A DNA stretch of 49,211 bases, from assembly GCF_004348325.1 (NCBI RefSeq), contig NZ_SMKF01000022.1, positions 1 to 49,211 of the forward strand. Reading direction: 5' to 3'. The stretch comes from Micromonospora sp. KC213. GTDB taxonomy: Bacteria; Actinomycetota; Actinomycetes; Mycobacteriales; Micromonosporaceae. Within the stretch, counting starts at the first letter, position 1; each line of letters begins with the position of its first letter. The notes below the pieces were generated by a model. It ran no database searches. It was not told the origin of the DNA and saw nothing but the letters and a program-made list of their open reading frames with translations. A program made the translations under genes and the position numbers. This document shows, piece after piece, positions 8,755-17,052 of this stretch.

Positions 8755-9975
8755 TCACCTTCGGCCGGAGAGCCGCAGCACTGCACCCTCGTCGAGGTGG
8801 CCACGGCTGCGCTCGCCGACGCTGATGGATTGCGGTAACAGCGCCGCGTACGCCTTCTCCAACTGGTCCTGGCAGGTGGCGTGGTCCTCGGCCACCACGA
8901 TGGCATGCCCGAGTCGGCCGCCGAATCGGTCGGCCGAAGCGTCCGGTGCCGTCCACAGTGACTCGACGCCGTCGGGCAGCTGAGCGGGTGGGCTCGCGGG
9001 CAGGGTAGCCCCGACGGCGTCACCGTAGCGGAAGACGATTCCGGCGGTACGTTGCCGGGTGTGCCGCAGCCGCGGTTGTCTCCCGAGCGCGGTGTCGACC
9101 GCCGCCGCGACCAGGTCGACGCCGGTGGCCAAGAGCACCAGCCGGGAGATCAGGTCGCCACCGAGCCGGGCGTTGAGCCCGACCAGCCGGGGGCCGTCGG
9201 CGGTCAACCGCACCTCGGTGTGGGTGACGCCCTCGCACAGCCCGAGCGCGGCGTGGGCGGCATCGATGGCGCGGCGTACCGGTGCCAGGTGCTCGGCCTG
9301 CTGGGGAACCGAGACCAGCCGGCTGGCCGTGGCGAGCCCGGGCTCGGGGCCGGGGTACCGGTTCCCGGCCGCGACCACATGCAACCGGCCGCTGCGTACC
9401 AACACTGACTCGACGCTGATCTGCGGCCCGTCCAGGTACTGCTCCACCAGAGCGCCGTCGACGCCGGCCGCCCCGGCGTAGGCGCGGGCCAGATCCGCCG
9501 GGCTGCGGACCAGCCGCACCCCGGTGCCGCCGGTCTTCGAACGCGGCTTGACCACGACCGGGTACCCCAGCTCGACGGCGGCGCGGTGGGCTTGCGCCTC
9601 GTCGGTGACCAGGAGTGACTGAGCCGATGGCACACCAGCCGCGGCCCACACCTGGTGCAGCCGGTGCTTGTCCCGGCAGGCGCGGGCCGACGGTACGGGA
9701 TGGCCGGGCAGCCGCAGCGCACTGGTGGTGGCCGCGGCGGTTTCGATCCAGGCCTCCGTCCAGGTCAGCACCGCCTCGACGGACTCTTTCCGGGCCATCT
9801 GCAGCACGGAAGTCAGGTCGTCGGCGGCGATCCGGTGTACGGCGCCGGCGTAGCGGCTTTCCCAGGTCACCGGAGACTCCTGGGCGAGCACTACGTCGTG
9901 CTCGGCGGCCACCGACGCAAGCATGTGCTCGCGGTCCAGGTCACGTCCGCTACCGAGGATCAGGATTTTGGGCAT
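8755..9975 (-). CDS. ATP-grasp ligase of the metallophore locus
   Basis: Protein of 406 residues. The N-terminal pre-ATP-grasp domain (MPKILILGSGRDLDREHM) is followed by an ATP-grasp core. The core has the lysine motif VVVKPRSKTGGTGVRLV, the VEQYLDGPQISVESVLV strand region and the metal-binding end TEVRLTADGPRLVGLNARLGGDLI. Enzymes of this class join a carboxylate to an amine through an acyl phosphate. It is the only ligase in the locus, which has no NRPS and no IucA/IucC-type synthetase, so I infer that it couples the amino-acid building blocks of the metallophore. AAGGA lies 8 bp before the ATG. It lies about 177 bp downstream of the exporter pair and may share their transcript. Confidence 0.85.
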   Translation of the reverse strand: MPKILILGSGRDLDREHMLASVAAEHDVVLAQESPVTWESRYAGAVHRIAADDLTSVLQMARKESVEAVLTWTEAWIETAAATTSALRLPGHPVPSARACRDKHRLHQVWAAAGVPSAQSLLVTDEAQAHRAAVELGYPVVVKPRSKTGGTGVRLVRSPADLARAYAGAAGVDGALVEQYLDGPQISVESVLVRSGRLHVVAAGNRYPGPEPGLATASRLVSVPQQAEHLAPVRRAIDAAHAALGLCEGVTHTEVRLTADGPRLVGLNARLGGDLISRLVLLATGVDLVAAAVDTALGRQPRLRHTRQRTAGIVFRYGDAVGATLPASPPAQLPDGVESLWTAPDASADRFGGRLGHAIVVAEDHATCQDQLEKAYAALLPQSISVGERSRGHLDEGAVLRLSGRR

Positions 9976-10152
9976 GATGGGTCCTTACATCGCGAGAGCG
10001 GTCGGGCGGTGCTGACGACCGACCGGACGGCGGTGTCGATCGGTGCCGGTATCCGAGGTGGTGCGGAGGCTCCTGCCGTCGCGAATCGGGCCGGAGGCTC
10101 CTGGTTCATCGACCCGCGGCGGGCCGGTGGGCCTCGCCGCGGGCGAGAAGGT

Positions 10153-11961
10153 TCATCCGTCGAGTTGCGAGGCGAGCAGGTCGACGTACGCTCCGCCGGC
10201 TGCCACCAGTTCCTCATGGGTTCCGGTCTCGATCACGCGTCCGCCGGACAACATGACGATCCGGTCGGCGGTCCTGATGGTGGAGAGCCGATGGGCGATG
10301 ATCAGTGTGGTGCGGCCGTGCCGGGCTTCGTTCATCGCCTGATTGACCGCCTGTTCGCTCGCGGCGTCGAGGTTCGACACCGCCTCGTCCATGACCAGGA
10401 TGGGTGCGTTCTTGAGCAGCGCCCGGGCGATGGCGATCCGTTGCCGCTGACCGCCGGACATGAGCGCGCCGAGCTCACCGGCGACGGTGTCGTAGCCGTC
10501 CGGCAGTGTCGTGATGAACTCGTGGGCTTGGGCGGCCCGGGCCGCGGCCTCGACCTCTTCGTCGGTGGCGTCGGCACGGCCGAGGCGGATGTTGTCGCGC
10601 AGGCTGGTGTTGAACAGAAAGGTGTTCTGCGGCACCAGCGTCATGAGGCGGCGAAGGTCTTCCTGTAGAAAGTCGCGAACGTCGTGTCCGCCCACGGAGA
10701 CCGATCCGGCGGTGACGTCCCAGAACCTCAGCAGCAGGTTGGCGCAGGTGGACTTCCCCGCGCCGGAGTGCCCCACCAATGCGACGGTCTCGCCAGGACG
10801 GATCTCGAAACTGACATCTCGCGCCGCGGGGGCGAGGTCGCTACGGTAGGCGAAGGTGACGGCGTCGAAGCGGACATGCGGCACGATCGGGCCCTCGGGC
10901 GACTGGTGGACCAGATCCGAGACAGGTGCGGGCGCGTCGAGCAGCGTGTTGATGCGGTCCGCTGATGAGGCCACCACGGACAGCTCGCGCGCGACCTCGG
11001 TCACCTTCAGCACCGGCAGCATCGCCATCGCGGCGAGGACGACGGCGACCGGAAAGAGAGCGCGGTCGAGTTCGCCCGCGACGACGAGCCACGCGCCGAG
11101 GACCAGCACCACGAGAATTCCCAGGAGGGCGATGGTGTCTGTGGCGGCGTACTCGATGCCACTACGGCGTCCGTGCGCGGCCTTCGCTGCAGCCAGCCGG
11201 ACGCTCTGTTTGCGGAGCAGCCCGAGCCGCTGCGAGTGTGCGCCGAAGTTCACCAGCTCGCGGAGTCCCTGGAAGGTATCGGTGTTGTCGGCGCTCATCT
11301 GGCTGAGAGAGTCGCGTAACTCGTGTCCGTGTCGTTCGGCCTGGCGCCGCAACCATGCCGGGACTGAGGCGAGCAGCACCAGTACCGGAACCAGGACGCA
11401 GGCCAGCGACCAATGGAACCAGCCGAGTGCGACAGTGGTGGCGACGGGAACTGTCGACGCGACAGCCAGTGGGCTGAGCGTGTGGGCGAAGAACACCTCG
11501 ATCTGTTCGACGTCGGCGACAGCGGCGGAGCCGAGGTCGCCGGAACGTCGTTCGAGCATGTAGCCGGGCGAGAGCCGTTCGAAGGCGGTGTACACCTTCG
11601 CCCGCGTGTCGGCCAGTGCGCGAAAGGCGGCGATGTGGGCGTAGGTGCTGTCGGCGATGCTCAGGACGACCAGCGGCACGATGAGGACACCGAGCGCGAT
11701 CAGCCAGCCGGTGAGCTGGTTCAGCGGGGCTCCCGTAGCGGCCCGTGCCACCACGTACGCGCCGATTCCGGCAGAGGCGAGCAGGAGCAGTTGGTGCAGC
11801 GCACCGGCTAGATAGGCGACCAGGATGAGCCGGCGGTGCTCACCCAGGAGGGGCACCAGGCTCCTCAGCCTGACGATCAGCGACCGGTCGTCCTCGTCTC
11901 CGACGCCGTGGTCGTGCTCGTGGTTGTGGTTGTGGAGGTGGGTGTGGACAATCGAGGTCAT
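10153..11961 (-). CDS. ABC exporter half-transporter (TMD-NBD) with His-rich N-terminus
   Basis: Protein of 602 residues. Six membrane segments lie at about 45-320, followed by a nucleotide-binding domain with Walker A GHSGAGKST, signature MSGGQRQR and Walker B ILVMDEAVSNLD. The N-terminus carries seven histidines at alternating positions (H6 to H18, HTHLHNHNHEHDH), a likely metal-binding tail that is unusual for this class. Its ATG overlaps the stop of the partner gene (ATGA), so the two are translationally coupled and probably form a heterodimer. YbtP/YbtQ-like pairs in siderophore loci move metallophores across the membrane. Export of the product is the simplest reading, but import cannot be excluded. 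Confidence 0.88.
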   Translation of the reverse strand: MTSIVHTHLHNHNHEHDHGVGDEDDRSLIVRLRSLVPLLGEHRRLILVAYLAGALHQLLLLASAGIGAYVVARAATGAPLNQLTGWLIALGVLIVPLVVLSIADSTYAHIAAFRALADTRAKVYTAFERLSPGYMLERRSGDLGSAAVADVEQIEVFFAHTLSPLAVASTVPVATTVALGWFHWSLACVLVPVLVLLASVPAWLRRQAERHGHELRDSLSQMSADNTDTFQGLRELVNFGAHSQRLGLLRKQSVRLAAAKAAHGRRSGIEYAATDTIALLGILVVLVLGAWLVVAGELDRALFPVAVVLAAMAMLPVLKVTEVARELSVVASSADRINTLLDAPAPVSDLVHQSPEGPIVPHVRFDAVTFAYRSDLAPAARDVSFEIRPGETVALVGHSGAGKSTCANLLLRFWDVTAGSVSVGGHDVRDFLQEDLRRLMTLVPQNTFLFNTSLRDNIRLGRADATDEEVEAAARAAQAHEFITTLPDGYDTVAGELGALMSGGQRQRIAIARALLKNAPILVMDEAVSNLDAASEQAVNQAMNEARHGRTTLIIAHRLSTIRTADRIVMLSGGRVIETGTHEELVAAGGAYVDLLASQLDG

Positions 11962-13694
11962 GCGAGCGCACCAGCCTGGGTAGCGACGAGTTCGGCGTAG
12001 ACGCCCTTACGTGCCACCAGGTCGGGGTGGCTGCCGAGTTCAACCACCCGGCCGGATTCCATCACCACGATCCGGTCGGCGTCGCGCACCGTGGAGAGCC
12101 GGTGCGCGATGACGATCGTCGTCCGGCCGCGGGTCAGGTCACCGAGAGCATGGGTGATTTCCGCCTCGTTGGCGGCATCGATGCTCGATGTCGGCTCGTC
12201 GAGCACGAGCACGGGAGCGTCTTTGAGGAGCGCACGCGCGATCGCAATGCGCTGACGCTCGCCGCCGGACAGTTTCAGACCGCGTTCGCCGACGACCGTG
12301 TCGAACCCCTGGGGCAGGCTAGCGATGAAATCGGCCGCCTGCGCCGCGGTCACCGCACGACGGATCTCCTCGTTGGTGGCGTCCGGTTTGGCCAGTAGTA
12401 GGTTGTCGCGAACCGTGCCGTGGAACAGGTAGGTGTCCTGTGCCACCACGCCGATCAGTGATCGGAGGTTGCGCAAGGGGATTTCCCGAATGTCGCGGTC
12501 ATCGATGTGGATGGACCCCGTCTCGGCATCGAAGTAGCGCATGAGCAGCGCGATGATGGTGCTCTTACCCGCACCCGAGCGGCCCACGACGGCCACCCGT
12601 TCGCCCGGCGCTATCACCAGGTTGAACCCGTCCAGCGCCGGCGCCCGCCGGGTCGGGTAGCAGAATCGCAGGTCGCGGAACTCCAGCCCGGGAGGGTCAC
12701 TTCGCAATGCCGGTGCCGTTGTCACGGTGTCTTTCACCACCGGTTCCAGATTCAGCACGTCGGCAACCGCGCGTCCGGCTGGGATGGCGTAGTACGCCGA
12801 ATGGTAGGCCGCTTCCAGTTCGTTCATGGGCCGGAATGTCTCGCGGGTGAGCATCAGGATCGTGAACAATCCCGCGACGCTCACCGCACCGGTGGCTGCG
12901 TGCCAGGCTCCCAGACCCACCGCGGCCGTGGTGCCGATCGGCACCATCAGCGCGCTGACACTCGAGGTACCGCACCAGGCCACCATCAGCCCGATGGAGT
13001 CACGGCAGAACGCCTCACCGCGCTCGATCAACTCCCGGCCGCGCCGGCCACTGGCGTTGAACGCCTTGAGCGTCGCCATCCCTTGTACGGCGTCCAGACT
13101 CTCGGAGTACATGCTCCGGTAGGACACCATCCAACGGCTGCCACGTTCCCTGATCGACTTCTCCCCGGCGAGCTTGGACAACGGCGCAAGCAGCGCACAC
13201 GCAAGCACGACCGTACCGATCACCGGGTCGACCGCTATCACGTACATCGAAGCGAGGCAGGACCCCAGGACCGACGCCAGCACCGTGGGCACGAACCGGC
13301 CCAGCAGCGGATCAAGCAACTCCACCGAGTCCACGAGCGTCGACTGCAGATCACCGGTGCGCATCCGCTGTGCCTGCCCGGGCCCGATCTCCATCAGCTT
13401 CAGCGTCAGTCCTTCACGCACCGCCTCCTTCACCCGCGCCGACACTCGCGGGGCCCACGAGTCCCGTACCACGAGCAACGCGATCCGAAGCAATTGCAGT
13501 ACGCCGATCACGGCCAGTGGCGCCAGCAGGCCGCCGATATCAGCCGACGAGAAGACCGTGGACAGTAGGTCCGCGATCATCAGGCCCTGACCGACATAGG
13601 TCGCCGTCACCAGCAACATCAGCCCGGCCAGGCCGGTGACCTCCACCCATGACCGCGGACGCAGGCCCAGGAACAACTTTACCGTCGACCACAC
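11958..13694 (-). CDS. ABC exporter half-transporter, partner subunit
   Basis: Protein of 578 residues. The N-terminal six-helix domain starts almost at once (LAGLMLLVTATYVGQGLMIADLL). The nucleotide-binding domain has Walker A GRSGAGKST, signature LSGGERQR, Walker B VLVLDEPTSSID and the switch histidine in IVIAHRLSTVRDAD. It is first in its transcript: a GTG at 13694 is preceded by GGAGGGG. About 100 bp upstream is the palindromic Zur-like site (13797-13814). It overlaps the second half-transporter by 4 bp. Both half-transporters keep full ATPase motifs, which suggests that both sites are active. Confidence 0.88.
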   Translation of the reverse strand: MWSTVKLFLGLRPRSWVEVTGLAGLMLLVTATYVGQGLMIADLLSTVFSSADIGGLLAPLAVIGVLQLLRIALLVVRDSWAPRVSARVKEAVREGLTLKLMEIGPGQAQRMRTGDLQSTLVDSVELLDPLLGRFVPTVLASVLGSCLASMYVIAVDPVIGTVVLACALLAPLSKLAGEKSIRERGSRWMVSYRSMYSESLDAVQGMATLKAFNASGRRGRELIERGEAFCRDSIGLMVAWCGTSSVSALMVPIGTTAAVGLGAWHAATGAVSVAGLFTILMLTRETFRPMNELEAAYHSAYYAIPAGRAVADVLNLEPVVKDTVTTAPALRSDPPGLEFRDLRFCYPTRRAPALDGFNLVIAPGERVAVVGRSGAGKSTIIALLMRYFDAETGSIHIDDRDIREIPLRNLRSLIGVVAQDTYLFHGTVRDNLLLAKPDATNEEIRRAVTAAQAADFIASLPQGFDTVVGERGLKLSGGERQRIAIARALLKDAPVLVLDEPTSSIDAANEAEITHALGDLTRGRTTIVIAHRLSTVRDADRIVVMESGRVVELGSHPDLVARKGVYAELVATQAGALA

Positions 13695-13796
13695 GCCGAC
13701 CCCTCCACACTGATGAACTCGCCGACAGCAGGAGACCGGACCGAGAGGCGTTGCCCGAGCGATGCCACTGCGCGCCGGCTCCTGCTGTCACTGACC

Positions 13797-13814
13797 ATAA
13801 CGGAAACGGTTATC
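13797..13814 (-). promoter_or_regulatory. Zur-like operator, exporter promoter
   Basis: Read on the minus strand the site is GATAACCGTTTCCGTTAT, with inverted arms ATAAC/GTTAT. The same motif occurs at 18469-18486 and 18611-18628, in front of the other two metallophore operons. It fits the spacer of a possible promoter for the exporter genes (TCTGAA about 17 bp before TATGGT). It resembles the actinobacterial Zur box (TGAAAATGATTTTCA type). Assignment to Zur is an inference. Confidence 0.55.
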
Positions 13815-13870
13815 TTTTCAGACGGAACGGTGGCGGAGGGTCGGCCACCCCCACGGTGAACGCCGGCGGT

Positions 13871-14899
13871 TCAGCGCACCCGCGCGGATGTCTTCCTGAT
13901 TTGGCCGGCCGGGGCGCAGCGCAGCATCGAAGCGAGCCGGTCGACGACCTGCGCGTCGAACAAGCCGTTGGCCGCCATCCACTCGTCGTTGAACACGGTG
14001 TCGAGGTACTTCTCACCGCCGTCGCACACCAGCGCGACGATGGTGGTCTCCGGCCCTACGCTCTGCGCTCGCTCCAGCGCCTTGTAAACCACGCCGCCCG
14101 CCGAGCCGCCGACGAGGATGCCGAAATTCCGGGCAAGGTAACGGCAGGTTTCGAAGGCTTCCGAGTCGCTGACCTTGATCCCCTCGTCGATCAGGCGGTA
14201 ATCAAGGGTGTCGCAGATCTCCGAGACCACCGGCGTCCCGGTGCCGGACTGGTGGTACGGCGCCTCCTCCCCGCCGAAGTTGACGGAGCCCACCGGCTCG
14301 ACACCGATGATCTTCAGATCCGGGATGTGCTCCCGCAGGACACGGCCGGTGCCGCAGAGCGATCCGCCGGTACCGACTGCCCCGTACAGGTAGTGGATGT
14401 CTTCGCCCACATCGTCGTACAACTCGCGGGCAAGTGGCCGGTAACCGTTCGGGTTTCCCGGGTTGCTGTCCTGTGAGGTGCAGTACGCGCCATGTTCGGC
14501 CGCGAGTCGACGAGCCGTGGCGTAGCGCTTCGCGGTGGCCAGTCCGTCGTCGTCTCCACCGACATTGAGCAGCTCGGCACCGTAGGCGAGCATCGCGCGC
14601 AGCTTGTCGACACTGGAGTGGTTGTCCACCACGGCGGTGAACTTGTAGCCGCGTTCGGCGGCGATGAGCGCCAGGCCGATCCCGGTGTTGCCGGAGGTGG
14701 CCTCGACCAGCCACCCGCCAGGGGTGAGCAGTCCCTGTTCCTCGGCCTCGTCCACCATGTTCCTGGCCATCCGGATCTTGGCGGTACCGGTGGGGTTGTA
14801 CTGCTCCATCTTGAGCAGGACGGTGCCCGCCCCGTCCGGTACCGACAATCTGAGCAGCGGCGTCCGCCCGATCAGATCGGATACCTTGTCGCTGATCAT
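13871..14899 (-). CDS. SbnA-like PLP enzyme for diaminopropionate synthesis
   Basis: Protein of 342 residues in the cysteine-synthase fold (beta-family PLP). The PLP lysine is K41 in NPTGTAK, the substrate loop is EATSGNTGIGLA, and the phosphate-binding glycine loop is VGTGGSLCGTGR. SbnA of Staphylococcus aureus condenses O-phosphoserine with glutamate to N-(2-amino-2-carboxyethyl)-glutamate, which SbnB then oxidises to L-2,3-diaminopropionate and 2-oxoglutarate. An SbnB homologue lies two genes upstream, which strongly supports this role over plain cysteine synthesis. The ATG overlaps the stop of the aminotransferase (ATGA). It is the last gene of the biosynthetic transcript. Confidence 0.85.
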   Translation of the reverse strand: MISDKVSDLIGRTPLLRLSVPDGAGTVLLKMEQYNPTGTAKIRMARNMVDEAEEQGLLTPGGWLVEATSGNTGIGLALIAAERGYKFTAVVDNHSSVDKLRAMLAYGAELLNVGGDDDGLATAKRYATARRLAAEHGAYCTSQDSNPGNPNGYRPLARELYDDVGEDIHYLYGAVGTGGSLCGTGRVLREHIPDLKIIGVEPVGSVNFGGEEAPYHQSGTGTPVVSEICDTLDYRLIDEGIKVSDSEAFETCRYLARNFGILVGGSAGGVVYKALERAQSVGPETTIVALVCDGGEKYLDTVFNDEWMAANGLFDAQVVDRLASMLRCAPAGQIRKTSARVR

Positions 14900-16050
14900 T
14901 GCTCACCCTTCGCACAGATTTGCATCAGACAGCGCAGGAAGACGTCGTTGTCCTCGGGAAGTGACAAGGAGGCTCGGATGAAGTTCTCGTATCCCGGCTC
15001 ACGCCAGGCCTTGACGACGATTCCGACGCGGTGCAACTCCTGGGCCACCCAGTCGGAGCGGCGCCCCGTGTCGATGAACACGAAGTTGGCCGACGACGGT
15101 GCTACGCGGAAGTCCGCTTCGCGCAACTGGTCCGTGACCCGGGCGATCTCGAGGCTGGTCCGGCGGACGGTCTCCGCCAGGTGCGCATGGTCACCGAGCG
15201 CGGCGATGGCCGCGTCTTGGGCCAGCTGGTTGACGTTGTAGGGCGCGCGAACCCGGTCCAGTGCCTGGACCAGAGCGGCGTCGGAAGCGACGCCGTATCC
15301 CACCCGGATTCCCGCCAGGCCGTACGCCTTGGAGAAGGTGCGCAAGACGATCCACGGCCGGTCCTGTTCGCGCAGCACCGCCAGCCCGTCGGGGTAGCTT
15401 GGGTGGGGCCGGGCGAACTCGCAGTACGCCTCGTCGAGCACCAGCAGGGCCGACTCCGGGGTGTCGGCCACGATGTGCTCCAGCTCGCCGACGCTGAGCA
15501 TCGCGCCGGTCGGATTGCAGGGATTGGCGAGGAAGACCATTTTCGGGCCCGCGGCCAGCGCGTCACGCCAGGCGGACGCGTCGAACCCGAACTCCGCGGT
15601 GACCGGGACCTTCTCGACCCGGCCGCCCACCATGCGGGGAAAGATCTCGTGCAGGCTGAACCCGGGTGCCTGGGTGGTCACCAGGTCGCCCGGATCGAGT
15701 ACCGCCTGGCACAGCAGCTCCAGGATGTTCTCCGAACCGTTGCCGAGAATGACACGCTCGGCAGGCACCGCCAGGCTCTCCCCGATGGCCTCCGCCAGTC
15801 GTTTGCCAGTGGGGTCGGGATAGCGGGAGATTCCCGTGGCCAGGCGCAGGCGCACCGCCTCGGTCACCGCCGGAGAGACGCCGAACGGGCTCTCGTTGTT
15901 GGACAGCTTGATGACGTGGGCGGCGCCGCTGAGGGCGGCAACCGCATCCGGGTCGGCGCCGGGATCGTAGGCGGGCAGGCCCGCCACCACCCGGCGCACC
16001 ACGGATGCCGAGGTTGCCGGCGCCATGGCACCGGCCTCGACCGCGCTCAC
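14896..16050 (-). CDS. HisC-like PLP aminotransferase
   Basis: Protein of 384 residues from a GTG at 16050 that overlaps the stop of the SbnB-like gene (GTGA). It is a fold-type I aminotransferase of the histidinol-phosphate group. Visible landmarks are LSNNESPFG near the start, GNGSENILELL, the Asn of NPCNPTGA, the Asp-Tyr of LDEAYCEF and the PLP lysine in TFSKAYGLAGIRVGYG. It lies between sbnA- and sbnB-like genes in one operon, so a biosynthetic role in the metallophore is more likely than histidine synthesis. It may transaminate, or decarboxylate as CobD-type relatives do. The substrate is unknown. Confidence 0.82.
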   Translation of the reverse strand: MSAVEAGAMAPATSASVVRRVVAGLPAYDPGADPDAVAALSGAAHVIKLSNNESPFGVSPAVTEAVRLRLATGISRYPDPTGKRLAEAIGESLAVPAERVILGNGSENILELLCQAVLDPGDLVTTQAPGFSLHEIFPRMVGGRVEKVPVTAEFGFDASAWRDALAAGPKMVFLANPCNPTGAMLSVGELEHIVADTPESALLVLDEAYCEFARPHPSYPDGLAVLREQDRPWIVLRTFSKAYGLAGIRVGYGVASDAALVQALDRVRAPYNVNQLAQDAAIAALGDHAHLAETVRRTSLEIARVTDQLREADFRVAPSSANFVFIDTGRRSDWVAQELHRVGIVVKAWREPGYENFIRASLSLPEDNDVFLRCLMQICAKGEQ

Positions 16051-17024
16051 CAGAAGTCGACCCGCTGTCCGCGCCCGGCCGCCAGGGCGAGGTCGGCGAT
16101 GTACCGGCCCAGCGCGGCGTCGGTGACCGCCATGCCGCTGTTGTAGGCAAAGACCACATCGCCGGGATCGCGCCGGGCCGGTGTCCGGCCGAGCAGGATG
16201 TCGGGTAGTTCGCCGTCGATCGGGGGCAGGCTGCCGTCCGGGCCTCGCAGTTTGCCGCAGGTGACCTGCATCTGCGTGATGTCGGTGGCGATTCGGTAGT
16301 CGGCGCCGTGGAACACGTCGTGCACGCCGTAGCCGAGCAGGACGGAGATCGATCCTGGTTTCACCCAGTCCCGCTGGACCACCTTCGTCACGGACAGACC
16401 GGAGGCGCCGATCAGGATGTCCGCTTCGCCCGCGGCTTTCTGGAGGTCGTCCACGATCTCGACCTCGCGGCCCTCGACACTGTCCTGAACGGCCCGCAGA
16501 CCGTCGGGATAGGTGCCGCACACCTGCAACCGCTCCAGCTCCGGAAGCGCCGCGACCAGCATCGGCAGGGCCATCTGCCCCTGGACGCCGGTGCCGATGA
16601 CCAGTGCGCTGCGAGCGTCCGGGCAGGCCGCACGGGCGAACAACGCGCTGCTGGCCGACGACCGCAACGGCCCCAGTTTCACCACGTCCATCAGTGCGAT
16701 GGGAGCCCCGGTGGTGTCGTCGGCGATGAAGATGAACGAGTGGAACCGGTAGTCATCGCGTCGGCGGCTCGGGTCGAACTCGTAGACGGCCTTGAAACAC
16801 ACGGTGTTGGTGCCGCCGTCCCGGGCCACCATCGAGTAGCTGAGCGAGTGATCGTCCGGGTCCTCGATGACCGTCTTCACCGGGTTGTTCGACCCGTTCT
16901 CCCGCAGAGCGCGGTAGGCGCCCTCGACGACATCGAGCACCTGCCGGTAGTCGAAGTTCAGCCCTTCCTGCTCCGACTGCGGCAACAACCACAGCTGTCC
17001 GGGGGCGGCGTAGCTCTGTGACAT
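16047..17024 (-). CDS. SbnB-like NAD-dependent dehydrogenase for diaminopropionate synthesis
   Basis: Protein of 325 residues of the ornithine cyclodeaminase/mu-crystallin family. The Rossmann motif is VIGTGVQGQMA and the substrate region is GASGLSVTKVVQRDWVKPGS. I chose the ATG at 17024 (MSQSYAAPGQL) because AAGGAG lies 8 bp upstream; the longer frame to 17090 adds a non-conserved lead. SbnB oxidatively cleaves the SbnA product to L-2,3-diaminopropionate and 2-oxoglutarate. The side-by-side presence of SbnA and SbnB homologues is a reliable marker for this amino acid. It lies 28 bp downstream of the decarboxylase gene. Confidence 0.85.
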   Translation of the reverse strand: MSQSYAAPGQLWLLPQSEQEGLNFDYRQVLDVVEGAYRALRENGSNNPVKTVIEDPDDHSLSYSMVARDGGTNTVCFKAVYEFDPSRRRDDYRFHSFIFIADDTTGAPIALMDVVKLGPLRSSASSALFARAACPDARSALVIGTGVQGQMALPMLVAALPELERLQVCGTYPDGLRAVQDSVEGREVEIVDDLQKAAGEADILIGASGLSVTKVVQRDWVKPGSISVLLGYGVHDVFHGADYRIATDITQMQVTCGKLRGPDGSLPPIDGELPDILLGRTPARRDPGDVVFAYNSGMAVTDAALGRYIADLALAAGRGQRVDFW

Positions 17025-17052
17025 GCGAGGTTCTCCTTCGTTTCGAGGCGGC

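Noticed and set aside
9655..10668. Plus-strand 337-codon frame opposite the ATP-grasp and exporter genes
   Set aside because: It runs through two well-supported minus-strand genes and their gap, with Gly/Arg-rich shadow composition.
14896..16521. 541-residue version of the HisC-like protein
   Set aside because: The extra N-terminus overlaps the SbnB-like gene and is Arg-rich shadow sequence. The GTG at 16050 overlaps the SbnB stop as expected.
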